A DNA stretch of 48,132 bases from Pseudomonadota bacterium (GTDB lineage Bacteria > Pseudomonadota > Gammaproteobacteria > Steroidobacterales > Steroidobacteraceae). The stretch spans positions 1-48,132 of the forward strand of contig JANYAE010000040.1 of assembly GCA_025355105.1 (NCBI GenBank), written 5' to 3'. The stretch's first letter is position 1; every line of letters begins with the position of its first letter. Both the position numbers and the translations under genes were made by a program. The notes below the pieces were generated by a model. That model worked only from the letters and a program-made list of their open reading frames with translations. It had not been told where the DNA came from and ran no database searches. Below, one piece after another: positions 1 through 8,087 of this stretch.

Positions 1-10
1 TGTAGCGGGG

Positions 11-34
11 CGCGCGCCGGCATCCCGGCGCGCG
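11..34. terminator. GC-rich perfect hairpin at window edge
   Basis: A 10-bp perfect inverted repeat (CGCGCGCCGG / CCGGCGCGCG) with a 4-nt loop CATC. It lies about 85 bp beyond the stop codon of the minus-strand beta-propeller gene, so it could act as its terminator, but no T-run follows on either strand. Confidence 0.25.
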
Positions 35-119
35 ACGCGCTCCAGCGCCGCGCAGCGAGGTCGCCGTCGGCCGGCGCGGAGGAACTGCGGTGTGCGAGCC
101 GACGCACGGCGGCTGCCGG

Positions 120-1169
120 CTATGGCGCCACGACGAGCACGCCGAACGACGCCGGAATCATCGGCGCGGCAGGCTCCGCGACCGCCTTGCTCGGCGGCGG
201 CGGCAGGCCGAAGGCAGCGTACGGCAGGAACAACCGGCCGGTCCTTTCGTCGAGGGCGATGGTTCTCGCCCCGGGCGCCGTCTTGACCGTCTGCTCGGCA
301 ACGTAGTGGCCCGGCGTCTGCTCGCGAACGACCGACAGCGTCCCGTCGCGGTTGGAAGTAAACACGCGCCGCGACGTCGGATCGAACACCGCGCCGTCGG
401 GGTCGGTGCCGATCGGCGCGGTGCCGACGATCCCGCCGCCGTCGATGTCGACGACGACGAGCAGGTTATTGCCGCAGGCCGCGAAGATCCGCCGCCCGGA
501 GCGGTCGATCGCGAGACCGGTCGGCTCCTTGCCCGGCGCAAGGGGCCAGCGCGCGATCACCTCGAGGGTCCTGGTGTCGAGCACGTGGACGAGGTTGCGC
601 GTCTCGTCGTTGAGATAGCCGCGTCCACGGCCGTCGAACACGAGCTGTTCGAGTTTGCCGCCCTGCACGTCGATGGTGGCGACGATGGCGCCGCTCCTCG
701 GATCGACGACCGTGACGTCGCCGCTCGAGCCGCCGTTGACGACGAACAGCAGCTGGCTGCTGGGATCGTATTGCACGGCGTCGGGCTTGACGCCCGTGTA
801 TTTGATCGCCTTCAGCACCTTCAGCGTGCGCGGGTCGAATTCGACAATCGTGCGGTCGTTGCCGCTGGTCGCGAAGCCGGTGCCGAGCCCATCCGGGAAC
901 TCGACGCCGTGCGCGGTCGCGAGTCCCTCAATTTGGCCGAGGTGCGCGCCGCTGTCGGCGTCGAGGACCTCAACGCGCGAGCCGTGAGCGACGAACAGGC
1001 GACGGGTCACGGGGTCGATTCGCAGGTAGTCGTAGCCCGTTTCGACACCGCCGATGGCGTAGCGCGCCGCGACATGGAAGGCCGGTGCCGGGTCCGCGCT
1101 GGCAGCCCAGCCCGCAAGCAGCGCAGCCGCCGCCGGGAGCACTCGACCCATTTTTGGCATTCGGATCAC
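120..1169 (-). CDS. Secreted YncE-type beta-propeller protein
   Basis: A 349-residue protein with a signal peptide (hydrophobic residues about 10-25, ending in Ala-Ser-Ala) followed by repeating strands of the type YVLDTRT/VVDIDGG/VFDPTSRRVF, as in YncE/NHL-like seven-bladed beta-propellers. These are periplasmic scaffold or binding proteins; no catalytic motif is visible and the ligand cannot be named. The GTG at 1169 is chosen because GGAGG lies six bases upstream on the minus strand; ATG codons at residues 4 and 7 are alternatives. A 20-bp palindrome lies about 90 bp upstream. The protein ends in an uncharged GVLVVAP strand, consistent with blade closure. The fold is well supported, the function unknown. 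Confidence 0.8.
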   Translation of the reverse strand: MIRMPKMGRVLPAAAALLAGWAASADPAPAFHVAARYAIGGVETGYDYLRIDPVTRRLFVAHGSRVEVLDADSGAHLGQIEGLATAHGVEFPDGLGTGFATSGNDRTIVEFDPRTLKVLKAIKYTGVKPDAVQYDPSSQLLFVVNGGSSGDVTVVDPRSGAIVATIDVQGGKLEQLVFDGRGRGYLNDETRNLVHVLDTRTLEVIARWPLAPGKEPTGLAIDRSGRRIFAACGNNLLVVVDIDGGGIVGTAPIGTDPDGAVFDPTSRRVFTSNRDGTLSVVREQTPGHYVAEQTVKTAPGARTIALDERTGRLFLPYAAFGLPPPPSKAVAEPAAPMIPASFGVLVVAP

Positions 1170-1257
1170 CGGAAACCTCCAAAGCGCACTCGACGACCGC
1201 CGGATTCGAGTCTAGCCGCGCACACTGAAACGAACCTTAAGGCAGTCGCTTTCGGTA

Positions 1258-1277
1258 CCTGACCGGGCCCGGTCAGG
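1258..1277. promoter_or_regulatory. 20-bp perfect palindrome upstream of the beta-propeller gene
   Basis: CCTGACCGGG followed directly by its reverse complement CCCGGTCAGG. It lies between the start of the beta-propeller gene (1169, minus) and the end of the outer-membrane protein gene (1378, minus). It could be an operator for the former or a terminator stem for the latter; no T-tract is present. Confidence 0.35.
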
Positions 1278-1377
1278 CCCGGGATCCGGGTAGTGCAGGT
1301 GGCGCGCGACAGGGCGCGATCCGGGGCATCAGCGGTGGCCGGATCCCGCGCGCCGGCAGGCGACGCTGACGCCTCCG

Positions 1378-2160
1378 TCAGAAGTGGAAGCCGACAATGG
1401 CCTTGATGACCCAGCTGTCGGACGCCGCCGTCAGGCCTCGGCCGACGCCGGCGCTGAGGTCGCAGACCCTGAGGTCGGTGTCGACGACGACGTACAGCGT
1501 ATGGCTGCGGTCGTGCAGGCCGCCTGGGCTCGACAGGGCCCCGAGTTCGTCGTAGGTCTCGAGCGCGATCTGCGTCGAGTGACCGACGTTGTAGCCGAGC
1601 CGGGCATCGAGATCGATCGTCGCCGGACCGCCGCGCGAGGACAGGGCGCTGTCGACGTTGAGGTTCAACGCCACGAGCCACTTGCCGATGCGCTCGCCGA
1701 CGATGCCCTTGAGCTCGTAGTTCCACGGTCGTTCGGCGATCGCGAGATCGCTCTTGCCGACCTCGAGGTTGAGCCCCCAGAACGCGCCGCGTGCGGCGTC
1801 GTGCGGCGCGATGTACTTGAGACGCAGCTTCGCGCCGTCGACGTGCGCCGCGCGGTCTCGGTCGTAGGCCGTCAGCACGTAGGCCCCGAGTTCGAACGAC
1901 GGCGTCAAGCCGTAATAGAACTCGGGGGTCAGCCGGTAGACGTGGTCAGGCGGCCTGGCGCCGGCATAGTCCGGCGTGTCACTGCCGCGGACGACGAAAT
2001 TATTGTGGACGTCGAGGCCGAAGCGCCCCGGCGTCGTCAGGTCGTCCAGGTAGATCTGGATCTCCTCGGGCGCCGAGCGCGCCGCCGGCGCCGACAGCAG
2101 CAGTCCGACGACCAGTCCCGATCCGAATGCCGCGCCGGCGCGGTCCGTGGCCCTCACCAC
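1378..2160 (-). CDS. Predicted outer-membrane beta-barrel protein
   Basis: About 260 residues. An N-terminal hydrophobic stretch (about residues 10-30, ending in AARSA) looks like a signal peptide, and the mature part alternates hydrophobic and polar residues in short strands (for example TPSFELGAYVLTAY, GKWLVALNLNVD), ending in a terminal Phe as expected for BAM-assembled barrels. It resembles the proteins often annotated as hypothetical OMPs or transporters of the MetA-pathway-of-phenol-degradation type, but I cannot name a substrate. GTG codons at 2160 and 2157 are possible starts; the second gives a GTGA overlap with the cytochrome b561 stop, so the two genes are very likely translationally coupled. 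Confidence 0.75.
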   Translation of the reverse strand: MVRATDRAGAAFGSGLVVGLLLSAPAARSAPEEIQIYLDDLTTPGRFGLDVHNNFVVRGSDTPDYAGARPPDHVYRLTPEFYYGLTPSFELGAYVLTAYDRDRAAHVDGAKLRLKYIAPHDAARGAFWGLNLEVGKSDLAIAERPWNYELKGIVGERIGKWLVALNLNVDSALSSRGGPATIDLDARLGYNVGHSTQIALETYDELGALSSPGGLHDRSHTLYVVVDTDLRVCDLSAGVGRGLTAASDSWVIKAIVGFHF

Positions 2161-2687
2161 ATGCGCCGAAGCGTCCCATCACGGCGGACGAAGTGGTGAT
2201 AGGCCCCCGCGAGCACGTGCAGTCCGGCGAGCACCGCGAGCACCTCCGCCAGCCAGCCGTGGATGTCACCGACCAAAGGCCCGATCTTGGCGCCGGCCGT
2301 CATGATCGCCGGCAGCTCAAACCAGCCCACTCCGACCGTCCAGTGGCGCGCGCTGGCGTTGGCCCAGCCGAGCACGGGCACGACGATCATCAGGAGGTAG
2401 AGGAGCAGGTGGTTCGCTTGCGCCAGTCGATGAGACCAGCCGCTGTCACCGGCGGCCGGCAGCGGCGCGTGCGTCATGCGCCAGATCACGCGCAGCGCGA
2501 CCAGCAGCACGATGATGCTGCCGATGCCCAGATGCCAGGCGATCTTGCCTTCCGGCAGGGTGCCGCGGTGCACCTCGGGCATGGTCCAGCCGATGATCAA
2601 CTGCAGCACGATCATGAGTGCGATCGACCAGTGCAGCAGCTTGGCGACCGCCGTGTAGCGGTCCGGGGAGGGCGCAGCATCGTTCAT
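2154..2687 (-). CDS. Cytochrome b561 family protein
   Basis: 177 residues with four predicted membrane helices (about residues 15-37, 50-70, 90-112 and 145-165). Family features include the opening RYTAVAKLLHWSIALMI, His pairs suited to axial haem ligation (HW in helix 1, LGIG-type helix 2, HLLLYLLMI in helix 3, HVLAGAYHHF in helix 4), and the usual CybB length. Such proteins pass electrons between the quinone pool and periplasmic acceptors. The start ATG has AGGAGA seven bases upstream. It is the first gene of a two-gene unit with the overlapping outer-membrane protein gene. Its electron partner is not encoded next door. Confidence 0.9.
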   Translation of the reverse strand: MNDAAPSPDRYTAVAKLLHWSIALMIVLQLIIGWTMPEVHRGTLPEGKIAWHLGIGSIIVLLVALRVIWRMTHAPLPAAGDSGWSHRLAQANHLLLYLLMIVVPVLGWANASARHWTVGVGWFELPAIMTAGAKIGPLVGDIHGWLAEVLAVLAGLHVLAGAYHHFVRRDGTLRRMW

Positions 2688-2702
2688 TCGTCTGTCTCCT
2701 GA

Positions 2703-2972
2703 GTGGGCCCCGCGATGACGGGGCCGGGCCCGGCGAGGCGTCAGGCCAAGGTGAGAGTCTCGATCAGCGGCCGTACGTACGTCCAGCCCCGCGCGTGCGC
2801 CGCGAGCGTGGCGAGCTGGTCCTGCGCAGCCCGCCCCGGCCGACTCGGGCGGGTCAGCCCCGTCATCCGTGGCCGTCGAAGCGCGCGCAGCGCATGGCGT
2901 GCCCGGCGCGGCAGTCGAGCCGGCATGACGCGAGCCGCCTGAAATTCGTCGCGATGCTGCGTGCGCTCGGCC
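2703..2972. other. Intergenic stretch without a supportable gene
   Basis: About 270 bp between cytochrome b561 and the LacI remnant. On the minus strand the frame ending at 2741 reads RGWTYVRPLIETLTLA before its stop, which looks like a genuine protein C-terminus, but nothing upstream of it in frame is coherent. It may be the tail of a deleted gene that once lay downstream of the LacI gene. Confidence 0.3.
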
Positions 2973-3486
2973 TCAGCTTGAGTGGCTGAGTCGCGCTGTC
3001 GAGCCGCGCACGAAGAGCGATGGCCGCGGCTGCACGGAGGGTAGCGGTGTCTTCGGGTCACGGATCTTCCGCGGCAGCCGCAGCGCCGTCTGATTGCCCA
3101 TCTCCGCAAGCGGTGTTCGAAGTGTGGTGAGCGGCGGCGCGAAATATTCGGCGAAGGGCCTGTCGTGGTAGCCTGTCACCGATACATCCGCGGCGCGCTT
3201 CAGCCCGGCGGCACTCAGAGCCGCAGAGCCTTCCAGTGCCAGCCGATCGTTCGCGGCGACGATGGCGCTGAACAGCCGCTTGCCTAGTATGAAGCGCTGG
3301 CCGGCGGCGGCTTCAATCGTCCGCGACTTGCACTTCGACATGATGCGGGAATCGGCCTCGAGGTCATAGGCGCCTACGCTTCGCTGAAACCCTCGTGACG
3401 AGACGTGCTGGTCGAGGTGTTCATCGGGCCGCCGACGGAGGCGATCTTGCGACGGCCGAGCGGAGCTCGTCGCCAGGCTGCGCCGC
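2973..3486 (-). pseudogene. LacI-family regulator remnant, 5'-truncated and frameshifted
   Basis: The minus strand encodes the C-terminal half of a LacI/GalR sugar-binding domain: AIVAANDRLALEGSAAL, then VSVTGYHDRPFAEYF, then PLTTLRTPLAEMG, the usual order of this family. Further upstream, in another frame, come GRRKIASVGGP and RHEGFSEA, the preceding family motifs, ended by a TAG near 3375, so a frameshift near 3375-3380 separates the two parts. The helix-turn-helix half is missing: homology runs straight into the stop codon of the cupredoxin gene at 3489. The gene was evidently truncated by a rearrangement at that junction. It should not be functional. Confidence 0.75.
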
Positions 3487-3488
3487 GG

Positions 3489-3845
3489 TCAGCGGACCCG
3501 GAGCTCGCCCTTCATGCTCGGGTGCAGCGAGCATGCGTATCCCAGCGTGCCGCGCGTCTTGAGCGTCTGGCGCCATGATCGCCCAGGAGCGATCTCCGGC
3601 GAGCGCAACGCCCCGTCCGCGCTCACCACCGTGTGCGGGAAGGGGTCCTTGTTGAACCAGACGACCTGCTCACCGACGCGCATGACCAGCAGCTCGGGCG
3701 CGAATCGCATCGACTCGATCGTGACGGTGTGGGCCGCCGTTGGAGCATTCGGCGCCGCCGCCGGCACGCTCCCGGCGACGAGCAGCGCGCCGGCCAGAGC
3801 GGCACGGGCCGCTGCGCGAGGCCGCCAGTTCAACCGGCGCCGCAT
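3489..3845 (-). CDS. Periplasmic cupredoxin (plastocyanin/azurin-like)
   Basis: 118 residues: Arg-rich signal peptide (hydrophobic residues about 14-30) and a blue-copper fold. The type 1 copper ligands can be read: His in PFPHTV, Cys in YACSLHP, His of the same motif, and Met in HPSMKG. The strand VTIESMRFAPELLVMRVGEQVVWFN is typical of this family. It probably carries electrons or binds copper in the periplasm. It starts four bases after the DUF4142 gene stop, so it is co-transcribed with it and likely under the ECF sigma factor upstream. The redox partner is unknown. Confidence 0.88.
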   Translation of the reverse strand: MRRRLNWRPRAAARAALAGALLVAGSVPAAAPNAPTAAHTVTIESMRFAPELLVMRVGEQVVWFNKDPFPHTVVSADGALRSPEIAPGRSWRQTLKTRGTLGYACSLHPSMKGELRVR

Positions 3846-3849
3846 CGGC

Positions 3850-4377
3850 TCAGCCCTTCTTCTTCGCGAGCGTGGCCTGGATCTGCTTGGCGTGCTCGAG
3901 ATGCGCGACGAAGGCCGGCCGCACCTTGACCAGCAGCGCCTTGAGTTCCGCGTTCTGGGCGCTCGGGATCAGTACCTGGTCGACGGCGTCGAGGACCTGC
4001 TGGTGGTATGCCACCTCGTGGTCCACGTAGGCGCGGTTGAACGCTGCGCCGTGCAGGGCCTTGAGCGCGGCGAGGTTCGCGTCGCCGCCGGCCTTGAGGC
4101 TCTGGCTGGTGGGATTGTCCTCCGGCGCGACCTTCAGCTTCGTGACGAGTTCAACGGCGGACTGGTTGACCCCGGTGTGGTCGGTGACCATGCGCTCGGC
4201 GAAAGCCTTCACTTCTGCGTTGTGCGTGCGCCCGGCGGCAAGTCTGCCGGCGTCGATGTCCACCTGGTTAGCCGTCACGACGATGGCGGCGATCTGCGCG
4301 TCATTGGGGCCGGCGGCGCTGGCACTTGTTGCGGCCAGCAGCGCGAGGCTCGTGATCACTGAGGAAGCAAATTTCAT
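3850..4377 (-). CDS. DUF4142 family periplasmic protein
   Basis: 175 residues starting MKFASS, with a signal peptide cleaved after SASA (about residue 20). The rest is helical and matches the DUF4142 pattern: IVVTANQVDIDAGRLA, then EVKAFAERMVTDHTGVN, then a second half with AFNRAYVDHEVAYHQQV and HLEHAKQI. The family is predicted to form a ferritin-like four-helix bundle, and members are often found with extracytoplasmic stress sigma factors; no enzymatic function is established. The longer frame upstream (to 4485) is rejected because the signal peptide begins at 4377. Co-transcribed with the cupredoxin. Confidence 0.88.
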   Translation of the reverse strand: MKFASSVITSLALLAATSASAAGPNDAQIAAIVVTANQVDIDAGRLAAGRTHNAEVKAFAERMVTDHTGVNQSAVELVTKLKVAPEDNPTSQSLKAGGDANLAALKALHGAAFNRAYVDHEVAYHQQVLDAVDQVLIPSAQNAELKALLVKVRPAFVAHLEHAKQIQATLAKKKG

Positions 4378-4456
4378 GGCGACATCCCGTGTGGTGGTGA
4401 ATCGCGCCGCTCGGCAGTGCCGGCGTCCGCGCGGGGAGCGGTGCACGCACCGCTTA

Positions 4457-4497
4457 CGACATTGGATGTCGCAGACCGCCGCCACGTTCCCGGAACG
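4457..4497 (-). promoter_or_regulatory. Candidate ECF-type promoter region of the DUF4142-cupredoxin unit
   Basis: Two inverted repeats lie in the 144-bp gap between the sigma factor gene and the DUF4142 gene: CGTTCC-C-GGAACG at 4485-4497 and CGACAT-TGG-ATGTCG at 4457-4471. Read on the minus strand the first contains GGAACG, the type of -35 element used by ECF sigma factors, about 110 bp before the DUF4142 start. This suggests autoregulation by the sigma factor encoded just upstream, but no clear -10 match is seen. Confidence 0.3.
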
Positions 4498-4521
4498 GGA
4501 AGCGAGTGCTCGTCAGGCGGA

Positions 4522-5229
4522 TCAGTGCGGCTGAGGCCCGAGGCCGAGCGGCTGGCAGCGACTGACGACCCAGGCGACCACGCGACTGCAGCGCGCGCCA
4601 CCAAACTCGAACACGTCGGCCGTCGCGAGGTCGAACTCGCGCGCGAGGGACTCGCGGAGCAAGCCACGGGCGCGGAACAAGCGGCTGCGCACGGTGGCCT
4701 CCGGGATCGCGAGGCAGGTCGCCGTTTCCTCGGCGGACAGGTCGCCGACCTCCCGCAGGATGAACACCGTCCGGAAGGCCACCGGCAGGTCGTCGATCTT
4801 GCGCTCGAGCAGCCGGCGGATGTCACCGCGGATGGTCTCGCTTTCCGGACTCTCACCGGGATCGGCCTGGGCCTCGAGGGTGTCGCCGGATGGCGGCTCG
4901 CCGCGATCTGCGAAGGGAACGACGCGCCGATCGCGGACGCGGCTGCGCTGGCGCGCGAGCGCCTGGTTGACGACGATCCGCGTCAGCCAGGTCAGGACCT
5001 TCGATTCGCCGCGGAAGGTCGCGATGTTGAGGTAGGCGGCGATATACGCCTCCTGCAGCGCGTCCTCGGCGTCGGCATCGTCGCCCAGGATCGAACGGGC
5101 CACCCGATAGAGCGTGCCGTTGTGGCGGCGCATCAGAATCTCGAACGCGGCGGCATCCTGGCGCGCGATGCGGCGAACCAGATCCTGATCGTCGGTCAGT
5201 GCGTCAGCGGTGGCGGCAGCAAGCGACAT
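4522..5229 (-). CDS. ECF-type RNA polymerase sigma factor
   Basis: 235 residues with sigma-70 region 2 (about residues 24-95, including AAFEILMRRHNGTLYRVARS and DAEDALQEAYIAAY) and region 4 (about 145-200, LPVAFRTVFILREVGDLS, then the helix-turn-helix TATCLAIPEATVRSRLFRAR). Regions 1 and 3 are absent, as in group 4 (ECF) sigma factors. A C-terminal extension with FEFGGARCSRVV follows. No anti-sigma gene with a zinc-finger or membrane domain is adjacent; instead DUF4142 and cupredoxin genes follow on the same strand, so these are the likely regulon core. The trigger is unknown. Confidence 0.9.
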   Translation of the reverse strand: MSLAAATADALTDDQDLVRRIARQDAAAFEILMRRHNGTLYRVARSILGDDADAEDALQEAYIAAYLNIATFRGESKVLTWLTRIVVNQALARQRSRVRDRRVVPFADRGEPPSGDTLEAQADPGESPESETIRGDIRRLLERKIDDLPVAFRTVFILREVGDLSAEETATCLAIPEATVRSRLFRARGLLRESLAREFDLATADVFEFGGARCSRVVAWVVSRCQPLGLGPQPH

Positions 5230-5550
5230 GCGGATTCCACGGTGATGTCTTCACATTAGATGCAGCCGTGCGCTCCCGCGTTCCCGGATCCCGCCACGAT
5301 TTCGACCGGCAGCGGCCTGTTACCGACTCCGGCAGCGCCGCGGCGAGCTGATCCTCGGATTCGTGTCTGATGCCGCCGGAGCACCGCGCACTTGTGGCCA
5401 CTCTACCGAAAGCGCTCTCGTGGCTTCCAGTTACGGTGCCCGTCGCGCGGCCATGAGCGAGCCACCACCGGCGGCAGGGGACCTGTATTCTGCGTCAGCG
5501 ATGTGCGTGCGTTCGGCGGCATCGTACGGTCATCGACATTGGAGCGAACA
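5230..5550. other. Divergent intergenic region between sigma factor and alcohol dehydrogenase
   Basis: 321 bp carrying the promoters of both divergent genes. On the plus strand an open frame runs in from 5392, but its translation (Arg/Cys-rich, no family features) is not plausible protein. No clear -35/-10 pair or hairpin is seen. Confidence 0.5.
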
Positions 5551-7818
5551 GTGACAGGCACCCGTAACAACTTTTCAGCGACGGCCCGATCGACGAGCCG
5601 CACGATTCGGCGCGCGTCGTCGAGTCGCGCCAGCATCGCTCTCGTCGGTGTGTTGAGCGCGAGCGTATGGAGTGCCCCCGCCGCGGCGGGGCCACCGTCG
5701 GCCGCGGCCCGAGCCGCCGCGGTCGATCAGCGCCGGCTGGCGAACGCCGATCGCGAGGCGGACCAGTGGCTCACTGCCGGCCACGACTTCGCGGGGACCT
5801 ACCACTCGCCGCTGACGGACATCAACGCGACCAACGCCGCGAGGCTGGGCTTCGCGTGGGAGTACAAGCTGGCGACGCATCGGGGCCTGGAGGCGACGCC
5901 CCTGATGGTCGATGGCGTGCTGTACGCCTCTGGAAATTTCGGCGTCGTGTACGCACTCGACGCTGCGACGGGCGCCGAGCGCTGGACCTACGATCCCGAG
6001 GTTGACGGCCAGTCAGGGCGTTACGCGTGCTGTGACGCCGTCAACCGCGGCGTCGCCGCGTGGCAGGGCCGCATCTATGTCGCGGCCCTGGACGGCTACC
6101 TGCACGCCATCGACGCCGCCACCGGCAAGCGGGTGTGGAAGGTGGATACCGTGCCCTCGCGCGGCCCGAAGACGCCGTACACGATCACCGGCGCGCCGCT
6201 GATCGCCGGCCACCTGGTGGTCATCGGGGCTAGCGGCGGCGACTTTCACGGTGTCCGCGGCTACGTTGCCGCCTTCGACCTCGACACCGGCCGCCTGCGA
6301 TGGCGCTTCTACACGGTGCCGCGTGACCCGGCACTCGGCGCGCAGGACCAGCCGCATCTCGCTCCCGCCCTCTCGACTTGGGACCCGCAGCATCGCTGGG
6401 AGACCGGCGGCGGCGGCACGGTCTGGGACGGCATCTCGTATGACCCGAAGCTGAAACTGATCTACCTCGGAACAGGCAACGCCGCCCCGTACAACATCAA
6501 GGAGGACGGGCGCGTCGGCGGTGACAACCTGTTCACCGCTTGCATCATCGCCCTGAAGGAGACCGGCGAGCTGGCCTGGTACTACCAGGTGGTGCCCGGT
6601 GACATGTGGGACTTCGACAGTACGCAGAAGCTGGTGCTCGCGGATCTCAGCGTCGACAGCAGGCCGCGCCAGGTCCTCATGCAGGCGTCCAAGAACGGCT
6701 TCTTCTACGTGTTGGACCGCAAGACCGGGGAATTCATCTCCGCCAAAGCGTACGCCTACGCCAATTGGACCCTCGGCATCGATCCGAAATCCGGCAAGCC
6801 GATCCCCAATCCTGAAGCCAACTACGCACGCTCACCGAAATTGATCTTTCCGTGGGAAGGCGGCGCGCACAGCTGGCAACCCATGTCCTTCGACCCGCAA
6901 TTGCATCAGGTCTACATCCCGACGATGGAGGCACCGGACCTGCAGGTCGAGACGTCGCGCCTGCCGGCGGGGCTGGTCGAGGGTCAGTTCACCTCGCCGA
7001 TCGTCGAGCTCGACGACTACGATCCGCAGGCTCTGACGAGCCTGTTCGGCGCCCTGCCACCGGCCGAGAGTCTTGCGACGGGTGTGCCGTCGCTCAAGGG
7101 CCGCGGCTTTCTGCGCGCCTGGGACCCGGTACGGCAGCGACTGGTCTGGGAGGTACCGGCGGAGCCGTACTGGAACGGTGGCGTGCTGTCGACCGCCGGC
7201 GGGCTCGTCATCGAAGGTGACATCGCCGGGCGCCTGAACGTCTATGCGGCGACTTCGGGCGCACTACTCAAGAGCGTGGAGCTCGGCACGTCGATCATGG
7301 CGGCACCAATGAGCTATCGCGTCAACGGCGTCCAGTACCTGGCCGTCCTCGCGGGCTACGGAGGAGGGCAGATCGGCGGGCCGATTCCGGAGAACGCGGC
7401 CGCCTATCGGTACGCCAACGGCGGACGGATCATCGCGCTCAAGCTCGATGGCGGCCCGGTGCCGCTGCCGCCGGCGATTACCTGGCCGGCACTACCGCAA
7501 CCGCCTGGCCGCGAGGGCACGGCTGCACAAATCGGTGCCGGAGAGATCCTCTACAACCGCTATTGCGCGCGGTGCCACGTGCTCGGAGCCGGAGTGTTGC
7601 CGGATCTGCGCCGGCTCTCGCCTGAAAAGCACCAGATCTTCTACGACATCGTCCTTGGCGGAGCGTTCGCACCATTGGGTATGGGCCGATTCGATGACGT
7701 CCTAACGCGTGCCGATGCCGAATCGATTCACGCCTACGTCGTCGACCGGGCATGGGCTGAGACAGCTGCGCCGGACCCGGTCCCCGTCAAGGGCGACGCC
7801 AAGCCGCTTCAGAGGTAG
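5551..7818 (+). CDS. PQQ-dependent quinohaemoprotein alcohol dehydrogenase
   Basis: 755 residues. After a Ser/Arg-rich leader and a signal peptide (ending near SAPAAAG, about residue 48) comes an eight-bladed quinoprotein propeller with tryptophan-docking repeats (VYALDAATGAERWTYD, LHAIDAATGKRVWKVD), the vicinal disulphide Cys160-Cys161 in YACCDAVNRG and the catalytic-Asp motif WDFD (about residue 354). The C-terminus is a cytochrome c domain with CARCH at about 672 and a candidate axial Met at about 711. That is the type II quinohaemoprotein dehydrogenase layout; it oxidises primary or secondary alcohols in the periplasm, substrate not predictable. GTG 5551 is preferred (GGAGCG just upstream, followed by an export signal). 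No PQQ biosynthesis genes or cytochrome partner are adjacent. Confidence 0.92.
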   Translation: MTGTRNNFSATARSTSRTIRRASSSRASIALVGVLSASVWSAPAAAGPPSAAARAAAVDQRRLANADREADQWLTAGHDFAGTYHSPLTDINATNAARLGFAWEYKLATHRGLEATPLMVDGVLYASGNFGVVYALDAATGAERWTYDPEVDGQSGRYACCDAVNRGVAAWQGRIYVAALDGYLHAIDAATGKRVWKVDTVPSRGPKTPYTITGAPLIAGHLVVIGASGGDFHGVRGYVAAFDLDTGRLRWRFYTVPRDPALGAQDQPHLAPALSTWDPQHRWETGGGGTVWDGISYDPKLKLIYLGTGNAAPYNIKEDGRVGGDNLFTACIIALKETGELAWYYQVVPGDMWDFDSTQKLVLADLSVDSRPRQVLMQASKNGFFYVLDRKTGEFISAKAYAYANWTLGIDPKSGKPIPNPEANYARSPKLIFPWEGGAHSWQPMSFDPQLHQVYIPTMEAPDLQVETSRLPAGLVEGQFTSPIVELDDYDPQALTSLFGALPPAESLATGVPSLKGRGFLRAWDPVRQRLVWEVPAEPYWNGGVLSTAGGLVIEGDIAGRLNVYAATSGALLKSVELGTSIMAAPMSYRVNGVQYLAVLAGYGGGQIGGPIPENAAAYRYANGGRIIALKLDGGPVPLPPAITWPALPQPPGREGTAAQIGAGEILYNRYCARCHVLGAGVLPDLRRLSPEKHQIFYDIVLGGAFAPLGMGRFDDVLTRADAESIHAYVVDRAWAETAAPDPVPVKGDAKPLQR

Positions 7819-8087
7819 CCGTCACCGGCTGGCGGCATCGAGCGGCGCTGGCTCGAGGTTCGCGACCGGGTCGAGCGCAAACGACGCGCGTACCGGTTCC
7901 GGCAAGCGAAACGCGCCAATCAACGAACCTTAAGGGCCGTCACCATCAAGATGAGTCTTGCCCATGAAGGAGCCTGTCGACGCGATCGCCGGACCACGGC
8001 GCAGTCCGAATTCCCATGAGGCACCGCTGCTGCGTACCGGAGCAGAAGCTGCGTCCTGGCAATAACTTCTATCCAGCTTGCGTAGCA
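7819..8087. other. Intergenic region at the left edge of the accessory island
   Basis: About 270 bp after the dehydrogenase with no supportable gene. It contains AACGAACCTTAAGG (7922-7935), identical over 14 bp to 1229-1242 upstream of the beta-propeller gene. Base composition drops in GC from about 8000 onwards. Confidence 0.5.

Noticed and set aside
90..1262. 390-codon plus-strand frame over the beta-propeller gene
   Set aside because: Arg/Asp-rich translation without domains; the minus-strand gene has a signal peptide, ribosome site and propeller repeats.
1366..1381. Hairpin CTGACG-CCTC-CGTCAG at the end of the outer-membrane protein gene
   Set aside because: Only 6 bp, overlaps the stop codon and has no T-run; too weak to call a terminator.
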